DNA of 64,000 nt from Hypholoma sublateritium FD-334 SS-4 (lineage: Eukaryota > Basidiomycota > Agaricomycetes > Agaricales > Strophariaceae). The DNA lies in assembly GCA_000827495.1 (NCBI GenBank), contig KN817549.1, positions 162,164 through 226,163 of the forward strand, in the 5' to 3' direction. Positions 1 through 11,830 of the stretch are shown here, in pieces. The notes under the pieces were generated by a model, which saw only the letters and a list, made by a program, of their open reading frames with translations, had not been told where the DNA came from and made no database searches. A program made the position numbers and the translations under genes. Every line of letters starts with the position of its first letter. The first letter of the stretch is position 1.

Positions 1-406
1 CGGCTTCCAAGACAGAATAACGGACATGTTTGTTGAATGCTGCGCTTTGGTCATGGCTGTCAGCGTTCTCCACCTGGTCTTTGCCTCGGTCGAGTACAAC
101 GGCGCGATGATCACACTTCAGCTGCTGCCCCATGCATGCGTATGTATCTGTCCCGAATGGTCCTGTCTTTTGACTGACAGGCCCGCATAGGCGATATCTC
201 CTTTTTTGGTGATTTTGAGGTTAGCGGAAGGAAAAGGAGCCGTTATATTGCGCCCAGGCGAAATCCATAAAGCTGCGGATAAAGGGGCGGGGAGACTAAC
301 GACAATTGAATTCGCTAGGGACAGCCTTACATCGGATAGTGAGGATGACGTAGAACGCAGTCAAAGCCCTCCTGCTAGCATAGACTATAGTATCGAAGGA
401 TGGTAG
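1..406 (+). CDS. 7-span membrane protein, 3' part
   Basis: Partial gene entering from the left edge. Exons 1-139 and 191-406, intron 140-190 (51 nt, GTATGT..CATAG). The visible protein begins near QDRITDMFVECCALVM, passes through a hydrophobic helix and continues LLPHACAISPFLVILRLAEGKG before an acidic and Ser-rich cytosolic-looking tail ending IEGW. The YTRI-like / FVESCAL / LPH..AISP..VI.RLA.G pattern is that of the last two helices of a basidiomycete-restricted multi-span family that I recognise but that has no assigned function. The next gene on the same strand is a paralogue with the same last intron position (after the LPH.C motif). The role is unknown; calling it receptor-like would be inference only. 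Confidence 0.75.
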
Positions 407-1220
407 TTAGTTAAAAATATATACGCCACTCACTCGGAGTCGCAAGCGCAAATAATGCTCTCAAATATCTGTCCGGCCCTTCACCCGACTTCTATGCGAT
501 TTCCTGAGATACGCGCTTTGTGCGTACTGACGTCTGCTAAAACCTAATTGAACGTCATCAATATTCACTGAGAACCCGGAACCCAAGCTTGACTTCCCTT
601 CCATTGGCGCCAAGAACTCATGATAGAAGTAGAAAAAATCAGTATGATGTACGAATTGGTCGATTCCGCGCCGGAAACCGTCCCGGACACCAGTGCGGAG
701 CGCCCGCGCACGATGCAGGGATACTGCTAGCGCCGGCTTCCAATTTCGCCAGCCTTAAGCTCGATTCTAACTGTCCACCGTCAACGCATCGACCCTGTCT
801 ATATAGTATATAAGGTGCTGCGTATCTTAACTTTGAATCTCACTGTATGGAAATGTCTAAACCCTCCTGAGCGCCAGGGCCCAAGTGCGGCCGCTGCTTG
901 GGATAAGTGCTGATAGATCCAAGATAGATCCATGAAAAGGTGCAGACATGCATTTGCAGTTCTTCCATGCAACTCATCTAAAATTAGATATCATGTTCTA
1001 GAAATACGTAAAGTTGCACGCCGGAATGTTAGCGAGCCTTTGTAAGGTTGTTCGTGGAGTTTAGTCTGCCGAGAAGGTATCACATAATACCATATAATGG
1101 CCTCTGCTCACCGCCGCTCATACCCCACCCAACTTGAACCCAATCGTTTCCCGGCCTTGCTTTTCACGGTTCCGCATTCTCCCTTCGACTCCCCGTTCTG
1201 AGTTCCGAGAGAATTGCACG
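407..1220. other. intergenic
   Basis: About 0.8 kb between two membrane-protein genes on the same strand. It must hold the 3' end of the first transcript and the promoter of the second. A short reading frame at 589-813 has no recognisable features and I do not call it. Confidence 0.5.
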
Positions 1221-2439
1221 ATGCTCGATGGAATACCGACGCGCCTGTTTGCTGTAACGTCCGACGCGGACAGCGTCTACCTCTTTCAAATGGAACTTCT
1301 GGGGACCTTTCTGGCGGCCGTTGCATTCGGTATAATTGTAGTCCTGGTAGTGAGCACCATCCAGGTCTTATTGGGGGATACATGCATCTACGGCAAGCCC
1401 ATGCGAACGACATTGCTATGTTATATTTTTTTTATGCTCCTGCTGGCACTCCTGGCGTCCGTGCAACAGATTGCGTTTGTCATACGACGCGTGTTGGTTT
1501 TACCGGGTGCCGCGACAACGAGCTCTGCATCACCTCCTCAGCTACACCAAACGTTTGCTCTGCCATTCTGTATCTGGGGTGCGGATGCGTTTCTGGTACG
1601 TCAGGTCACTACTTTCGATCTGAGAACGACTGCTAAAACTTGACTAGATCTGGAGGTGTACGCTGTTGTATAAAGGAATCTCCAGAGTATGGACAGTCCT
1701 ACTATTTTTGCTGTTGTTCATTGTGTCTATCTGCTCGTTAGGTATGTCACTGTTCAAAATATTATACTGCAATTGGGAGCTAATGGCAGCGGCTGGATTC
1801 TAGGAACCGGAATCTTGTTTTTCTTCAGCGAAAGATTTATCTCGACCAGGCTCTACAACCTCCCGACTATACTTGCCGTTTCAAGTAGTGGGCTGGTGAA
1901 CATCACCCTTCGAACTGTAATTATTGGGCGTATCGTATACCACCAGCAGTATATCCGAAAGGCCATGGGAGTCCACTACGCATCAATATACACGAAGATT
2001 ATAAGCATGTGCGTTGAATCGTGCCTCATGACATCCTTTTGTGGCGCGGTGTTCCTCGGCTTGTATTTCTCGAACGATCATCGGCGAGAATTGGCGTCCG
2101 TGGTGCCCTTAACACTCTTCCCTCACACCTGCGTAGGCCTCTAACTAATTCCTAAATTACGCGACCAGTTAATGAAACTTTTACTCGCAGGTTATTACTC
2201 CACTCCTTCTAATTTACAGAGCCGCTAAGGGGAGGAGCATCACTGACCTTGCAATATCCGGGCCCATCACGGCGAGCACTATTGCCAGATCTGATGAAGA
2301 TGCGAAGGAAGGAATGGAATTCAGTAACCACGTCAGTATTGGGTCCACAGGAATGCTCTCTTCCTTCACCTCCAGCCTACCATCCACGGACGTCGACCGA
2401 TACGCGCATGAAAATGCCGAAAAAGGACAGCGCCTTTAG
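1221..2439 (+). CDS. 7-span membrane protein (basidiomycete family)
   Basis: Exons 1221-1595, 1648-1741, 1804-2132, 2191-2439; introns of 52, 62 and 58 nt with GT..AG. Phases close to give 348 aa. The start is the first ATG in frame (protein begins MLDGIPTRLF). About seven hydrophobic segments follow, e.g. MELLGTFLAAVAFGIIVVL, TLLCYIFFMLLLALLASV, then WGADAFLIWRC, a VLLFLLLFIVSI helix, and FPHTCVITPLLLIYRAAKGR as the last. The IWR(C) turn, IVYHQQYIRKAMG loop, YTKIISMCVES and the final VI.P.L.IYR.A.G motif fit the same family as the partial gene at 1-406. The C-terminal tail of about 70 residues is Ser/Thr-rich and polar. Function is unknown; the topology suggests a plasma-membrane or secretory-pathway protein. 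Confidence 0.8.
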
Positions 2440-2813
2440 ATCCATTTCATACCCATCCACTCTTTCCTTACACAAACTTGCAAATTTTCATCCATGGATG
2501 TTTACATATCGGCATTGAAATATCAGAAATTGCGCAACTATAGGCTGAATATTAAGTACTTACATATACAATACATATGTCTCATGGGATGTGTTATCCC
2601 CCATGTCAACAGTAGTTAGATTGGATTCTTTCGCCAGGAATATTGGCAGGACGTTCATTGATACTTCAAATACACAATATATATTGCCCAGGTGGCCCAC
2701 ACATACAATCAGCGCACGTAGTCTAGATTCATCGGTGCAGGTTACAAACGATAGCGAAGATACTCGCAAATATGGAACTCGGAGGCGTAAGAGGAACTAC
2801 ACCTAGTCAGATT
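2440..2813. other. convergent 3' ends, intergenic
   Basis: Short AT-rich spacer between the stop of the membrane protein (plus) and the stop of the CmcJ-like gene (minus). It should carry both polyadenylation regions; no other structure seen. Confidence 0.5.
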
Positions 2814-3773
2814 CTAGTCGTAGAAGACAAGAGCACGAAGCTCGATGGATTGACGGAGGGGAGCTCCTTCCGGCGTTTGCGGATCCTTGAATCCAGTGTG
2901 TGGAGTGAACACTGCAACGCTGCCATCTTGAACCGAGTCAAAACTGTGTATAAACCGTCAGAAATTTCGCTAAATATTATCTTGAATAATTGCTCACCAT
3001 TTAATGAGCACGATTTCTTCGGGCGTCATCCCATGGAGGTACGTCCACTTGTGGCTTTTGTTGTATTTTACGCCGTACGTCTCGCCTTCGCGATCAGGGT
3101 AGACAAGCGCCACTGGGAACGGATCCTGCTTGGCGTCTACGCTCCTGTAGTCGCACAACGCAAGTGGCCAGTCGACTGCAGGGTTGTCGATCGGACGCCA
3201 GAGATTGATGATCTGGAACCGGCCCGCGAGTAGCTTCGGCACGTCTGACGCAGGTAGGTGGCGGTGGACGCGCGCGATGGAAGACGGTGTTGTCTGGTCG
3301 ACATGCACTTGTGGCACGGGCTGGCGCTTATCTGGCGTGTCCTCAGTAGCGCCAGGGATGTTACGGCGGATCGCTAATAGATTTAATGAAATACGTTAGC
3401 CTTCCATTCCTCCCATGGCATGTGCTAATGGGGACGCACTGTGGTCAAACAGCTCGACGCGGCTAGCGCCGGTCAGCTTCTTGAGGAGTTCGATGCTTTC
3501 GGGGTAGTACTCTGCGCGGATAGCGGCGTCGTTGGTGAAGGCGTTGAACTTCGACTTGTGCTTGTAGAATTGATAACCGGTAGTGTCGAGCGAGTAGTTG
3601 GCCTCCTTCCCGCGCACGTTTTCGATCACCACGGTTTTCTCTTGGCGGGTGAAGTTCCGCTTTCGCTCGCCAGTGGCATCAGAATTGATATGCTGATACG
3701 CGCGCTCGCCGCTGGTTGGGGGGACGAGATACAAGAGCGTCCCGGTCGTGGAGTTGGGTCCTGAGCTTGCCAT
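2814..3773 (-). CDS. CmcJ/AsaB-type oxidoreductase, copy 1
   Basis: Exons (minus order) 3773-3440, 3373-2998, 2943-2814; introns 3374-3439 (66 nt, branch CTAAC) and 2944-2997 (54 nt). Phases close to 279 aa, the usual size of this family. The protein starts MASSGPNSTTGTLLYLVPP and carries the hallmarks GYQFYKHKSKF, YYPESIELLKKLTGASRV, FDHTIRR, the HVDQT motif, FQIINLWRPI, DWPLALCDYRSVD, VYPDREGETYGV and LIKCFDS, and ends SIELRALVFYD. HVD in HVDQT and the later FTPHTGF histidine could form a 2-His-1-carboxylate iron site, as known for Fe(II)/2-oxoglutarate relatives such as NvfI. Relatives act in secondary metabolism (cephamycin CmcJ, AsaB-like hydroxylase/desaturases), but no substrate can be named here. 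A close copy lies at 63.5 kb. Confidence 0.9.
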
Positions 3774-5832
3774 TGAAGTCGTGTAAGGGTTTCGTGAGGT
3801 GGTGAGAAGGATTTTAAGGATGCACAGCAGTGTGTATTCGAGTTTTCTTTTATAGCTATGAGCCGACCGAGGACTGACTTCATCCTTGGGAACTCTTGCG
3901 TGATCAAGGCGCTTCCTTTTGCTGACTTAGAACGAACATTACAAACATAGACTGGAGAGCTTTTGTAATTCACGATAAACTTGAACAGTTAGATAAGCGG
4001 CTTACAGAGGATATTGCAGGATATTGCATACACTCCGCTCGAGCCCGTTGAAGTACTAGGAAGAGTCTGTGAGCGAATTCATCAAAACTTGAACAAAACT
4101 TGAACTGGTGATGAACTGGTGATGACCTTAACGCAAGGGATCATTATGAGTAAACATCTTCAGTCTCAATAGATCAGACAGATTCAGATGGTATGGAACG
4201 GGCTGGAGGCTAGGTAGGAAGTTGGTAGTATGACTTCAACTGGCTCTCAGGAAATCAGGGTTCTGTTTCCGTCCACAAGGGGACGGGCCTACCACGTGAT
4301 CTCTCAGGCTCGCCGTCGTCGCTTGTGCGCTCCTCCAAGGACTCGGTTTACCGCAGTTTGTCCGCAGTCGCCCCAAAATCCAAAGATTAAGGTTCCTGGT
4401 CGAGGCTAAGCTGTGAATTGCGCACGATCACCTTTGTCATGACGGGCAATCGAGAGAAATTATCTGATAACATGGCAAACGCGTAAGTAGTATCAATTCA
4501 TTCAAAGAAACAGGATACATGGACATCAATTATACTGATATTATACCTGACTTAAACATAAGCCTGCTCTTCGTATCTTAAGGCGGGACTGGTACTTATT
4601 TAATAACTAGTTTCACCCCAGGTAAAGCCGAATGTCGATGCCAAGACGAATGAAACGACGATTTTATGGAGGTAACGATTGGACAACAAAGGCTCGGACG
4701 TCATATGAATGTCTGCTAACAAGAGTTGCCTAGATGCGTGCAGTAGCCGACATTATAGCGAATTGGCGCACTCGACTGACCAATTTTTTGTCTATCCTAG
4801 TTAGACGAAAGGTGAGTTGGGAGCACCAATTATGTCGGACGGAAAAGCTAACTGACGGGCCAGACAGCGCAAAGAAGATTCGAGACTAATTCGAGACCGT
4901 AAAGCTTCACCTGACATGTCATATTCCAAATTGCCAGGCAGAACAGATTTCGATACGCACTCCGGGAGAGCAAAGGCCGAATACAGAGGATGCCCATAGA
5001 AAGTGAGGTCTACGATGCAGTTTGATCGCCGTTCGTGTCCTCGACTGCGCTGCAGCGACCAGTGAATTGGATAGCCTCCAACAAGCCTCCAAGCGTGGAG
5101 CCCATCAAAAGTCCGGACTTCCTCCAGATGCCAGCCTCGGTCCGTCTGCGGTAGAATTGCTCACTTGGTCATTTGGCAGTCGATGTGGGAGATAGCTTTT
5201 CATGACAGAAGAGCTTCAAACTTGAAATTCAAGTTGAACTGAAGTTGAATCGAGCTTGACTTGCCGCTTTGTTGGTGACTGATTGTGACTTTCCGGCATA
5301 GAGAACGGGGCAAGCCGACGGAAAGATATGATTGTCAATCAAGTCGTTATGGCGCGATATAGTCATATTGGGACACGCAAACCTGTGCGGTGATTAGACA
5401 TAATGAAGCGAACTTGAAGCGAACTCACCGTAAGTAGCACCATCGTTAACTCACTGGGATTCGTTCTGTACGGGCAGAGAAGCCATGATAGGTATTTTGA
5501 GGCATCAGCGATCTGGCAAGCTGGGTCAAAACATCGGTGTAGATGAGGAGAAAAGGCTAAATGGGATGTTTGGAAAACAATGGAAATGTTTACCTAAGCG
5601 GGTCTTGTGGCTGTCACCAATCACCCTTTTTTTGCTCTTGCACCTCCTTCGTTATGCTTTGAATTTCTCTCACTTGTATTATATCTTCAGTCGTCCAGTA
5701 TCTTGTAATTTCCTTCAGAACGTCTCATTCCTCACCGTTCTTACTTCGTACGCACCCTGAACGACATTGGATCCGCTGCACTCCTAACTCCGCCCTCGCA
5801 TCGACCTTACGCAGTCACTTTTGTCCACCAGC
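3774..5832. other. divergent intergenic region
   Basis: About 2 kb between divergently transcribed genes (CmcJ-like, minus; zinc finger, plus). No convincing gene. It has repeated short words around ACTTGAA: two AAACTTGAAC copies and two TGAACTGGTGA copies near 4085-4125, more around 5215-5260 and 5410-5425. A pyrimidine-rich stretch near 5620-5830 precedes the zinc-finger start codon, as is common for fungal core promoters. The 91-aa frame at 5485-5760 falls in this leader and is not called. Confidence 0.5.
3848..3854 (-). promoter_or_regulatory. TATA-box candidate of CmcJ-like gene
   Basis: TATAAAA on the minus strand, about 75 nt upstream of the ATG at 3773, a normal distance for a fungal TATA plus a short 5' UTR. 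Confidence 0.45.
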
Positions 5833-8546
5833 ATGGTAGCAGTAGAACGTATTTCCAGCAATGGAAACTCTACTTCGTCCAGACCTCCTCCATTGACGGT
5901 ATGTCTTTTTGTTTTCTAACACCGCTTCTGGGAAGGATATGGGAGGATATAGGAGGGATCAGGGTCTTGCTTACTCATAAGTAACAACAACTGACTCGTC
6001 ATTGTACATTTTCTAGCAAACGGACGCTGTTACCAGCCTTCTTTCTCTCAGTATCGCAGCAGCAGGCGAAGCTGCTGTGTCTGGGGAAAGTCCTACTACG
6101 ACCTCGACTGCAAGCTACGACTCTGCGCTTGACACAGGCCCTATCTCTACTACGGCTGGTGTACCTGGAGGCCATGGAGCAACAAGTTCGGCCCCGACAA
6201 CTATCCCAGTGATTCCAACGACGGCAGTACCTCTATCGACCTCTATTACTTCTAGTGTCAACGGGAAGCACCATCGTAGACTCGGGTCTACAGGCCAGAC
6301 GAGGAGAAGACTCAGCGATGCTCGCGAAGCAACTGTACGGCCAATGTTCGTCCTTCCTTTCTCTCTTTGTCCTCTCAGCTTCGATCTCTTCTTCTATTCC
6401 CCCATATCGTCTTCAAATCATCCACTTCCACTGTTCCCCATATTCTGATACGGTGTGACTGCATAATTATTTCTGCACTGCATTCCTTTTTTGGAACGTT
6501 CATATTTCCTGCTGGACGGCTATCTTGTTCTTTGTTTGCACGGTTATGCCGTTCAAGCGATCCTTCCTGTTTTCGCATGGCCTTCCTGTTTTCGTGTATG
6601 GGCCGAGACACTTCATATGTCTACTGCTATGGATAGCGACGCTGTTGTCCCCAACTTTTTTTTTTCGCTGCATCAACGATCAGTGATCATATTGAGGCTG
6701 CATAAATGATTCGCTTGTTCGGCATGTTTGGTCCGTTCACAGCTGCACTTCTTCTGGCCAATGTTTTATCATACCCGCCAGAAGATCGACAATTTCTGTG
6801 GCGCGACCATCCATTTTCAATAGTCTCATTAGATCTATCGCTCTATTTTATTTTTTTGTAATTGTTTTGGCGCATTTTCTAAATTTCTCGTTGAACCGTG
6901 GTCCTTGTTTCTAATTTCGTTCCGTATCTATTTATCTCTACAACCTGGCTTCACAATCCCTTTAACGATGTGCTAATTGGGTAAATAGACTCTCAGCAAC
7001 CGCAACCGCAACATCAAGCGCCGCGCTTTCCCTTGCATCACTGTCACTGTCGACGTCGCCGCCGACCGGGCACGCACACACGCGTTCACTATCGCAGTCC
7101 ATGCAAATTCTCGGTCATGGACACTCACAGTCTTTGGGACACGGCTCTTTACCTTCTTACTCTTATACTCAAGGTTACCCATACCACGGCGTGCCAATCG
7201 TCTCTGGTTCCCTAAACAATAGCGGCGCGGTGCCAATTCCCATCTCGAGTACCGGTTCGGCATCCAGCGATGGTTATAAACTTGAAGGTCTAAGCGGGAG
7301 TGTTGCTGATGGAAGCGAGGCCGGTGGGAATGGCGAGAAATCCTCTAAGCCAATTTCGATTTCAGCCAGTGCCAATGGGAAAGCAAAGAAGCGAGGTGTT
7401 GATTACAAGTGCGAAAGCTGCGCGAAGGTTTGTCTTCTTCTCGTATTCGCTCCTCCATGGCTAATTGAACTACTTAGATCTATCGTCATCCCAACTGTCT
7501 CAACAAGCACCGTTGGGAGCATACCCGTCAATGGCGAGAAGCGTCTAAATTTGTGCTGAGCAAACACCAACAGGTACAACTACTCGAGGTACGTTGACCG
7601 TTCTCATGCTACTTGCCATCGAGCTTGACGGCTATTGGCACAGGCCGCTACCATTCTCTCGTTTATGGGCACCACCTCCACGTCTCTTCCGGATGACCGC
7701 TCCGAATGGCCATCCTTCCTGTCGGGCGGGTCTTTACCCAAGACAGAGGCGGATGGTTCTAGTACTGCTAACGCAGTAACCGCACCGTCTGAGTATTCCT
7801 CCACCCCTGTATCTTCTGGTCTGGGGCACTCGCATTATGCTCCGCAGCAGAGAACGACAACATACGCACTACAGCCGCATCTCGTATCGAGCTCGGTGCC
7901 AAACGTACCTGTGGGGCCCCGGATGCATGATTACGCCCTGCCCGCGGCCGGCACCCCCGTCAAGGTTACGCAGGTGCGGCCAGGCCTCTTGGGCGTCCCG
8001 ACAAACTCGTCGGTGGGCGCCGCGAATGGTTCCGCCATGGTGCACGGGAGCCCGACCGCCATGCCTACCGGCGAAGGCGGTTGGTCCCTCCCGAGCTCGG
8101 CGCTGCGCTCTGACTCATACGCGTCCCGAGGCCGGTCGGGCAGCCGCTCGCGATCCCGCAGCGGCAGCGGGAGCCGCAGCGACGAGAGCCTCGACATCGC
8201 AGTCGACATCGAGGGGATGGACGAGGAGCCGGACGTCCGCGTGGCCTCCGTCAACAGCGCCGTGCGCGGCGCATATGCTGGCTATCCCGCGTACGGTTCT
8301 GTGGGCCTGAGCAATAGCCCCGGATACGGCTATGCTGCCCACGTTGCGGGGTATGGGTACGGCCATGGCTACCCTGGCCGGCGCAGTGTGGGCATGAAGC
8401 GCGAGGAGGACGAGATGAGCGTCGGCTTCAGCGTGCGCGAGGAAGATGAAGAGGACGAAGAAGAGGACGACGTGGCGCAGGCCATGGGCACGCACGAGAG
8501 CAAGTGGGACGGGATGGAGATGGAGCTTGATATGGACATGGACTGA
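5833..8546 (+). CDS. C2H2 zinc-finger protein, putative transcription factor
   Basis: Proposed exons 5833-5898, 6017-6345, 6989-7427, 7478-7588, 7644-8546; total 615 aa with closing phases. The N-terminus MVAVERISSNG leads into TDAVTSLLSLSIAAAGE. A single TFIIIA-type finger spans about residues 271-293 (C273, C276, H289, H293; CESCAKIYRHPNCLNKHRWEH) and is followed by the conserved block QWREASKFVLSKHQQVQLLEAA. This extended finger is recognisable from basidiomycete orthologues. Downstream come low-complexity Ser/Gly/Tyr regions, an Arg-Ser run near residues 476-497 and an acidic stretch near 580-590. The exon 2/3 junction is the weak point: it needs a 643-nt intron from a GTTCGT donor, and an extra small exon could lie in 6346-6988. 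Codon use becomes very GC-rich in the last exon. Confidence 0.8.
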
Positions 8547-9550
8547 GCATCGGGCTGATTGGCTCGCCGCTCGGGACGAGGCGACCGCGCGCCGAAGAAG
8601 AAGACGAGAAGATGTACGATCGCCTGCTGACGCCTGGGGGCGGGCAGGCCTGGACACGAAGATAACCAACGACGCCCATTCATACCTGACAGCTTCCGCT
8701 GTCTGTACATACCTTCGAAGGACCGTTACTTCGACGGCGATGCGAGGCGATAAGAAACCACCCTTTCGCCTCGTGTCTATATAAGATATCAATATATCAC
8801 CGGGGACTCTGCTCCTTTTCTCTTTTCTTTTTTATGTGTAGGATACGTCGGGTTCGGACATTTTCCTGTCTGATTTCTCGTGCGCTTTTCTTGGTTTATA
8901 TCCTCGATCTTTCTTCGCCCTTCGTTCTTCTATCTTTTTTTTGTTGCTTACTGTCGTCCGGATCCCGCTGGCTCCATTACACCGACCGCATCGCTCTCCA
9001 GCTATTCACAAACAGCATCACGCCATCATCACCTGCATCATCGGCATATTTATCTCTGCACCTCCAATTCGACACAACCGAAATTTATCTGTCTCCGGTC
9101 GCCGTCTTCCCAGTCGTCTGTTTCTTTTTCATCGTTCATCTACCTTTCACGACCCCATATCTGTCTGGCTCTAGCCTCCAGCTATATGTTCTTTCACTGT
9201 CCAATATTTCCCCGTTCGGATGAACGGCCTTCTTGATTTCTGCCACATCGCATCTACGTTTTATATTCACCTTTTAAACATTTCCCCCTGTTCTTTTTAT
9301 TGTGTAACGTGTCTTTTGTACGAAATGTCAACTGTACCACCATCATGTTATCTGTTGTTCGCCTGAAACGCGCCAATCTTGGTCTATAGGTCTTTACGCT
9401 CTCTAGCAAGGGATAATTCAGGAACTACCTCGTCGGGGCAAATTCCATAGGCTTAAGCTAGAGGAAAGCATCGGTGGTTTAGAATAAAATACGAATAATT
9501 AAGGTAATTTATGTATCTACTAAACGTTGCTTGAGTTTCAAAAACCAGTA
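8547..9550. other. convergent intergenic region
   Basis: About 1 kb between two convergent genes. Right of 8800 it is strongly T/C-rich (poly-pyrimidine on the plus strand), consistent with a 3' UTR of the zinc-finger gene. Frames such as 8834-9236 are open only because of that composition. Confidence 0.5.
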
Positions 9551-11830
9551 TTATCTCCGCTCTGAGTCCGAGTTTTGCGCCCTCTGCCTTTCCTTTGGCC
9601 TCTCCTGCAACATGGTTAGATCAAAAGACAGTGACTGTCTTTCCGGGCTCATAACTCGAGAATACTCCAGGAACAGCCTACAGAGACGAGCACATGCAAT
9701 AGTCAGAAACAACGCCATCATTACTCGTGTCCAGCGAACCTGAAATTATAAGCCACCATGTCCTCCCTTCTCCAAAATGTCTTGCTCCATTCTCGCCCAT
9801 CTTCTGCGATTTGCTTGGCCATCTGGTCATGGGCGCCTTTCTCTGAGGGACCACCACGGAAGAAGACAAGGGCGTCCCACAGGTCAGAAAGATCGACTTG
9901 TATGGGGACGTAATGCACCCATGGTGCGACACGATCGGTGTACCTGCACCCAGTGGATGATCAGACCTTGTATGGAACAAATGTGGAACAGAAATACCAT
10001 TCAGGATAGACCGTGGACTTGAATACGAGCGCGTTGGACGTGATCAGGCGTTTGAATCTGCTTGACCATCCGTTCCCGTCGACCTATTCAGCATGCAGAT
10101 CAGGACTAAAGCGACGAAGGTGCGCCAAGTTTTCTACTCACGTCGATGTAATACTTATACCGCCCTGCAGTCACCACATCGTGGCGCTTTCGATACTCGA
10201 AGATGTCTGCTAGCCGTCTGCACATGTCCGGCGCGCAGTTGATCTGGTCGCCCGCAAATGCAACGTCCACCATCGCCGGTGCCCACTGCGCTTTGCGCGC
10301 GCGCATGGGGCGCCCCACCCGCACATCCTCGTCCGCTGGCATCAGCACACTCAGCTCCTCGTCGACGAGGCCTAGCCCCCGTGCGCCGTCGCCGCCCCAG
10401 CCCACGAGCCGCGCGCGCTGCGCGAGGTCCCAGCGCGTGTCGTCCGCGTGCCAGATGCCCGTGTTGCTCCCGCGCCACTGCAGCCGCGCATCGCTGCGCG
10501 CGTCCCACGGCGGGTCGTCCGAGCGCGGCAGGATGTCCTCGACCCAGTTGATGGGCATCGCGGGCGTGATGTCGTGGTGCAGCATCGTCGGCCCGTACGA
10601 GAACTGCGGAACCATGAAGCGGTGCGGGATTGGGCCGCGCTGGTGGGAGATGAACTGCCCGTGGAGCAGGAGGTGGGACGGGTGCAGACAGGGGTCCATG
10701 GAGACGCGGTGGTCGTAGATGAAGGATTTAACGCGCGTAGATGCGGGCGCGGTGTTTGGAACACCGCCCCAGTTTATGACTTGGTTTCGTGCAGGCGACC
10801 GGGGCGAGCAACCGGAGATCCAGCCGTCGAGCTTCACTTCTGGAGGATTCTTGATGTCGATGACTGCCCAGTGGCGCCCCAGTCAGTCTAATTTTCTTCC
10901 TCGTGTAATGGTACTTACATGTTCCGGATCGTGCAGCTTGCAATGCTTTCTCTTTTAGCTCGTGATCGGTGGGGAGGTTAGGATTATCGTGCGGTGAAAA
11001 GACGGCGCGGAACGGAGGCAGCATGTCCGCGACTTCTTCCATCATTTCTGTCATCTCATAGGCCCCCTTTGCCAGGCCGTCTCGACTGGTGTCATCGTTG
11101 GGGATGGAATAATTCTTCAAGGTAAACACATCGTCGTAAGAGTCTTTTCCGATGGTGAACGAATCAGTATGATCTTCCCAGTCGCGCTGTAGGGTCTGTA
11201 AGTCCTTCGGATCCATTCCCCAGTATGGCTCAAGGTCGCGATATATTTGATCGTACTCGTCGGGCAGCTGGACATTCTTGTCTTTGACATATGACCACCT
11301 TGTCATACTCTTAGCACTTCCGCACTTGACTTAGAGTCGATATATGCGTACCAGTCGTCAAATCCTTTGGGGGGTAGCCTCTTGTACCGCCGTCTGTACT
11401 CTTCCACCGCTTCCTCAAGCGTTTTACTGGCCATTCTAGTCTTCTGCTCCCAATCCTTCTGCGCTCTTCGCACGAGCTCGTATATAGGATGCGGCCCTGC
11501 TGGGTTGACCTCTACCAAACCATCGTCTCTGTAGTGGTGCGTCCCCATCTCGTCATCTACGGCACTCAGCGCTAGCACGCCTTGTTGGCCTCGCGCTTTC
11601 GGTTGAGCTAGTTCTTCGACATTATCTCTGATCTTCTCCGACGCATTGGCTTTTACGCGTGAATGTATGCGCGAAAATGTGGAGGGTGCCTTCGCTGTAG
11701 GATTTACTTTCCCCAGGTCCGTTTCCGAGCTCCTGAACGGAGCTCCCAGAAGAACAGTACAGATGATGGCGCAGAGGATAATGATTGGTCGTCTCGTCGA
11801 TCTTCGGGGGGCGATACTTTGGAGAAGCAT
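9551..11830 (-). CDS. CAP10-domain (GT90) glycosyltransferase
   Basis: Exons (minus order) 11830-11352, 11298-10919, 10863-10142, 10083-9998, 9943-9740, 9677-9551; introns of 53, 55, 58, 54 and 62 nt. Phases close to 665 aa. A signal anchor ([19 protein letters not shown], about residues 14-32) suggests a type II Golgi protein. The conserved N-terminal region of the family is clear ([39 protein letters not shown]). The CAP10 core includes INNPP-like [70 protein letters not shown] and [19 protein letters not shown]. Relatives include the cryptococcal capsule protein CAP10 and GT90 xylosyl/glucosyltransferases; donor and acceptor here are unknown. The splice after GFDDW restores the WW motif, which supports the model. 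Confidence 0.92.

Noticed and set aside
8115..8792. 225-codon minus frame over the zinc-finger gene
   Set aside because: Antisense shadow of the GC-rich last exon encoding Ser/Arg and acidic repeats.
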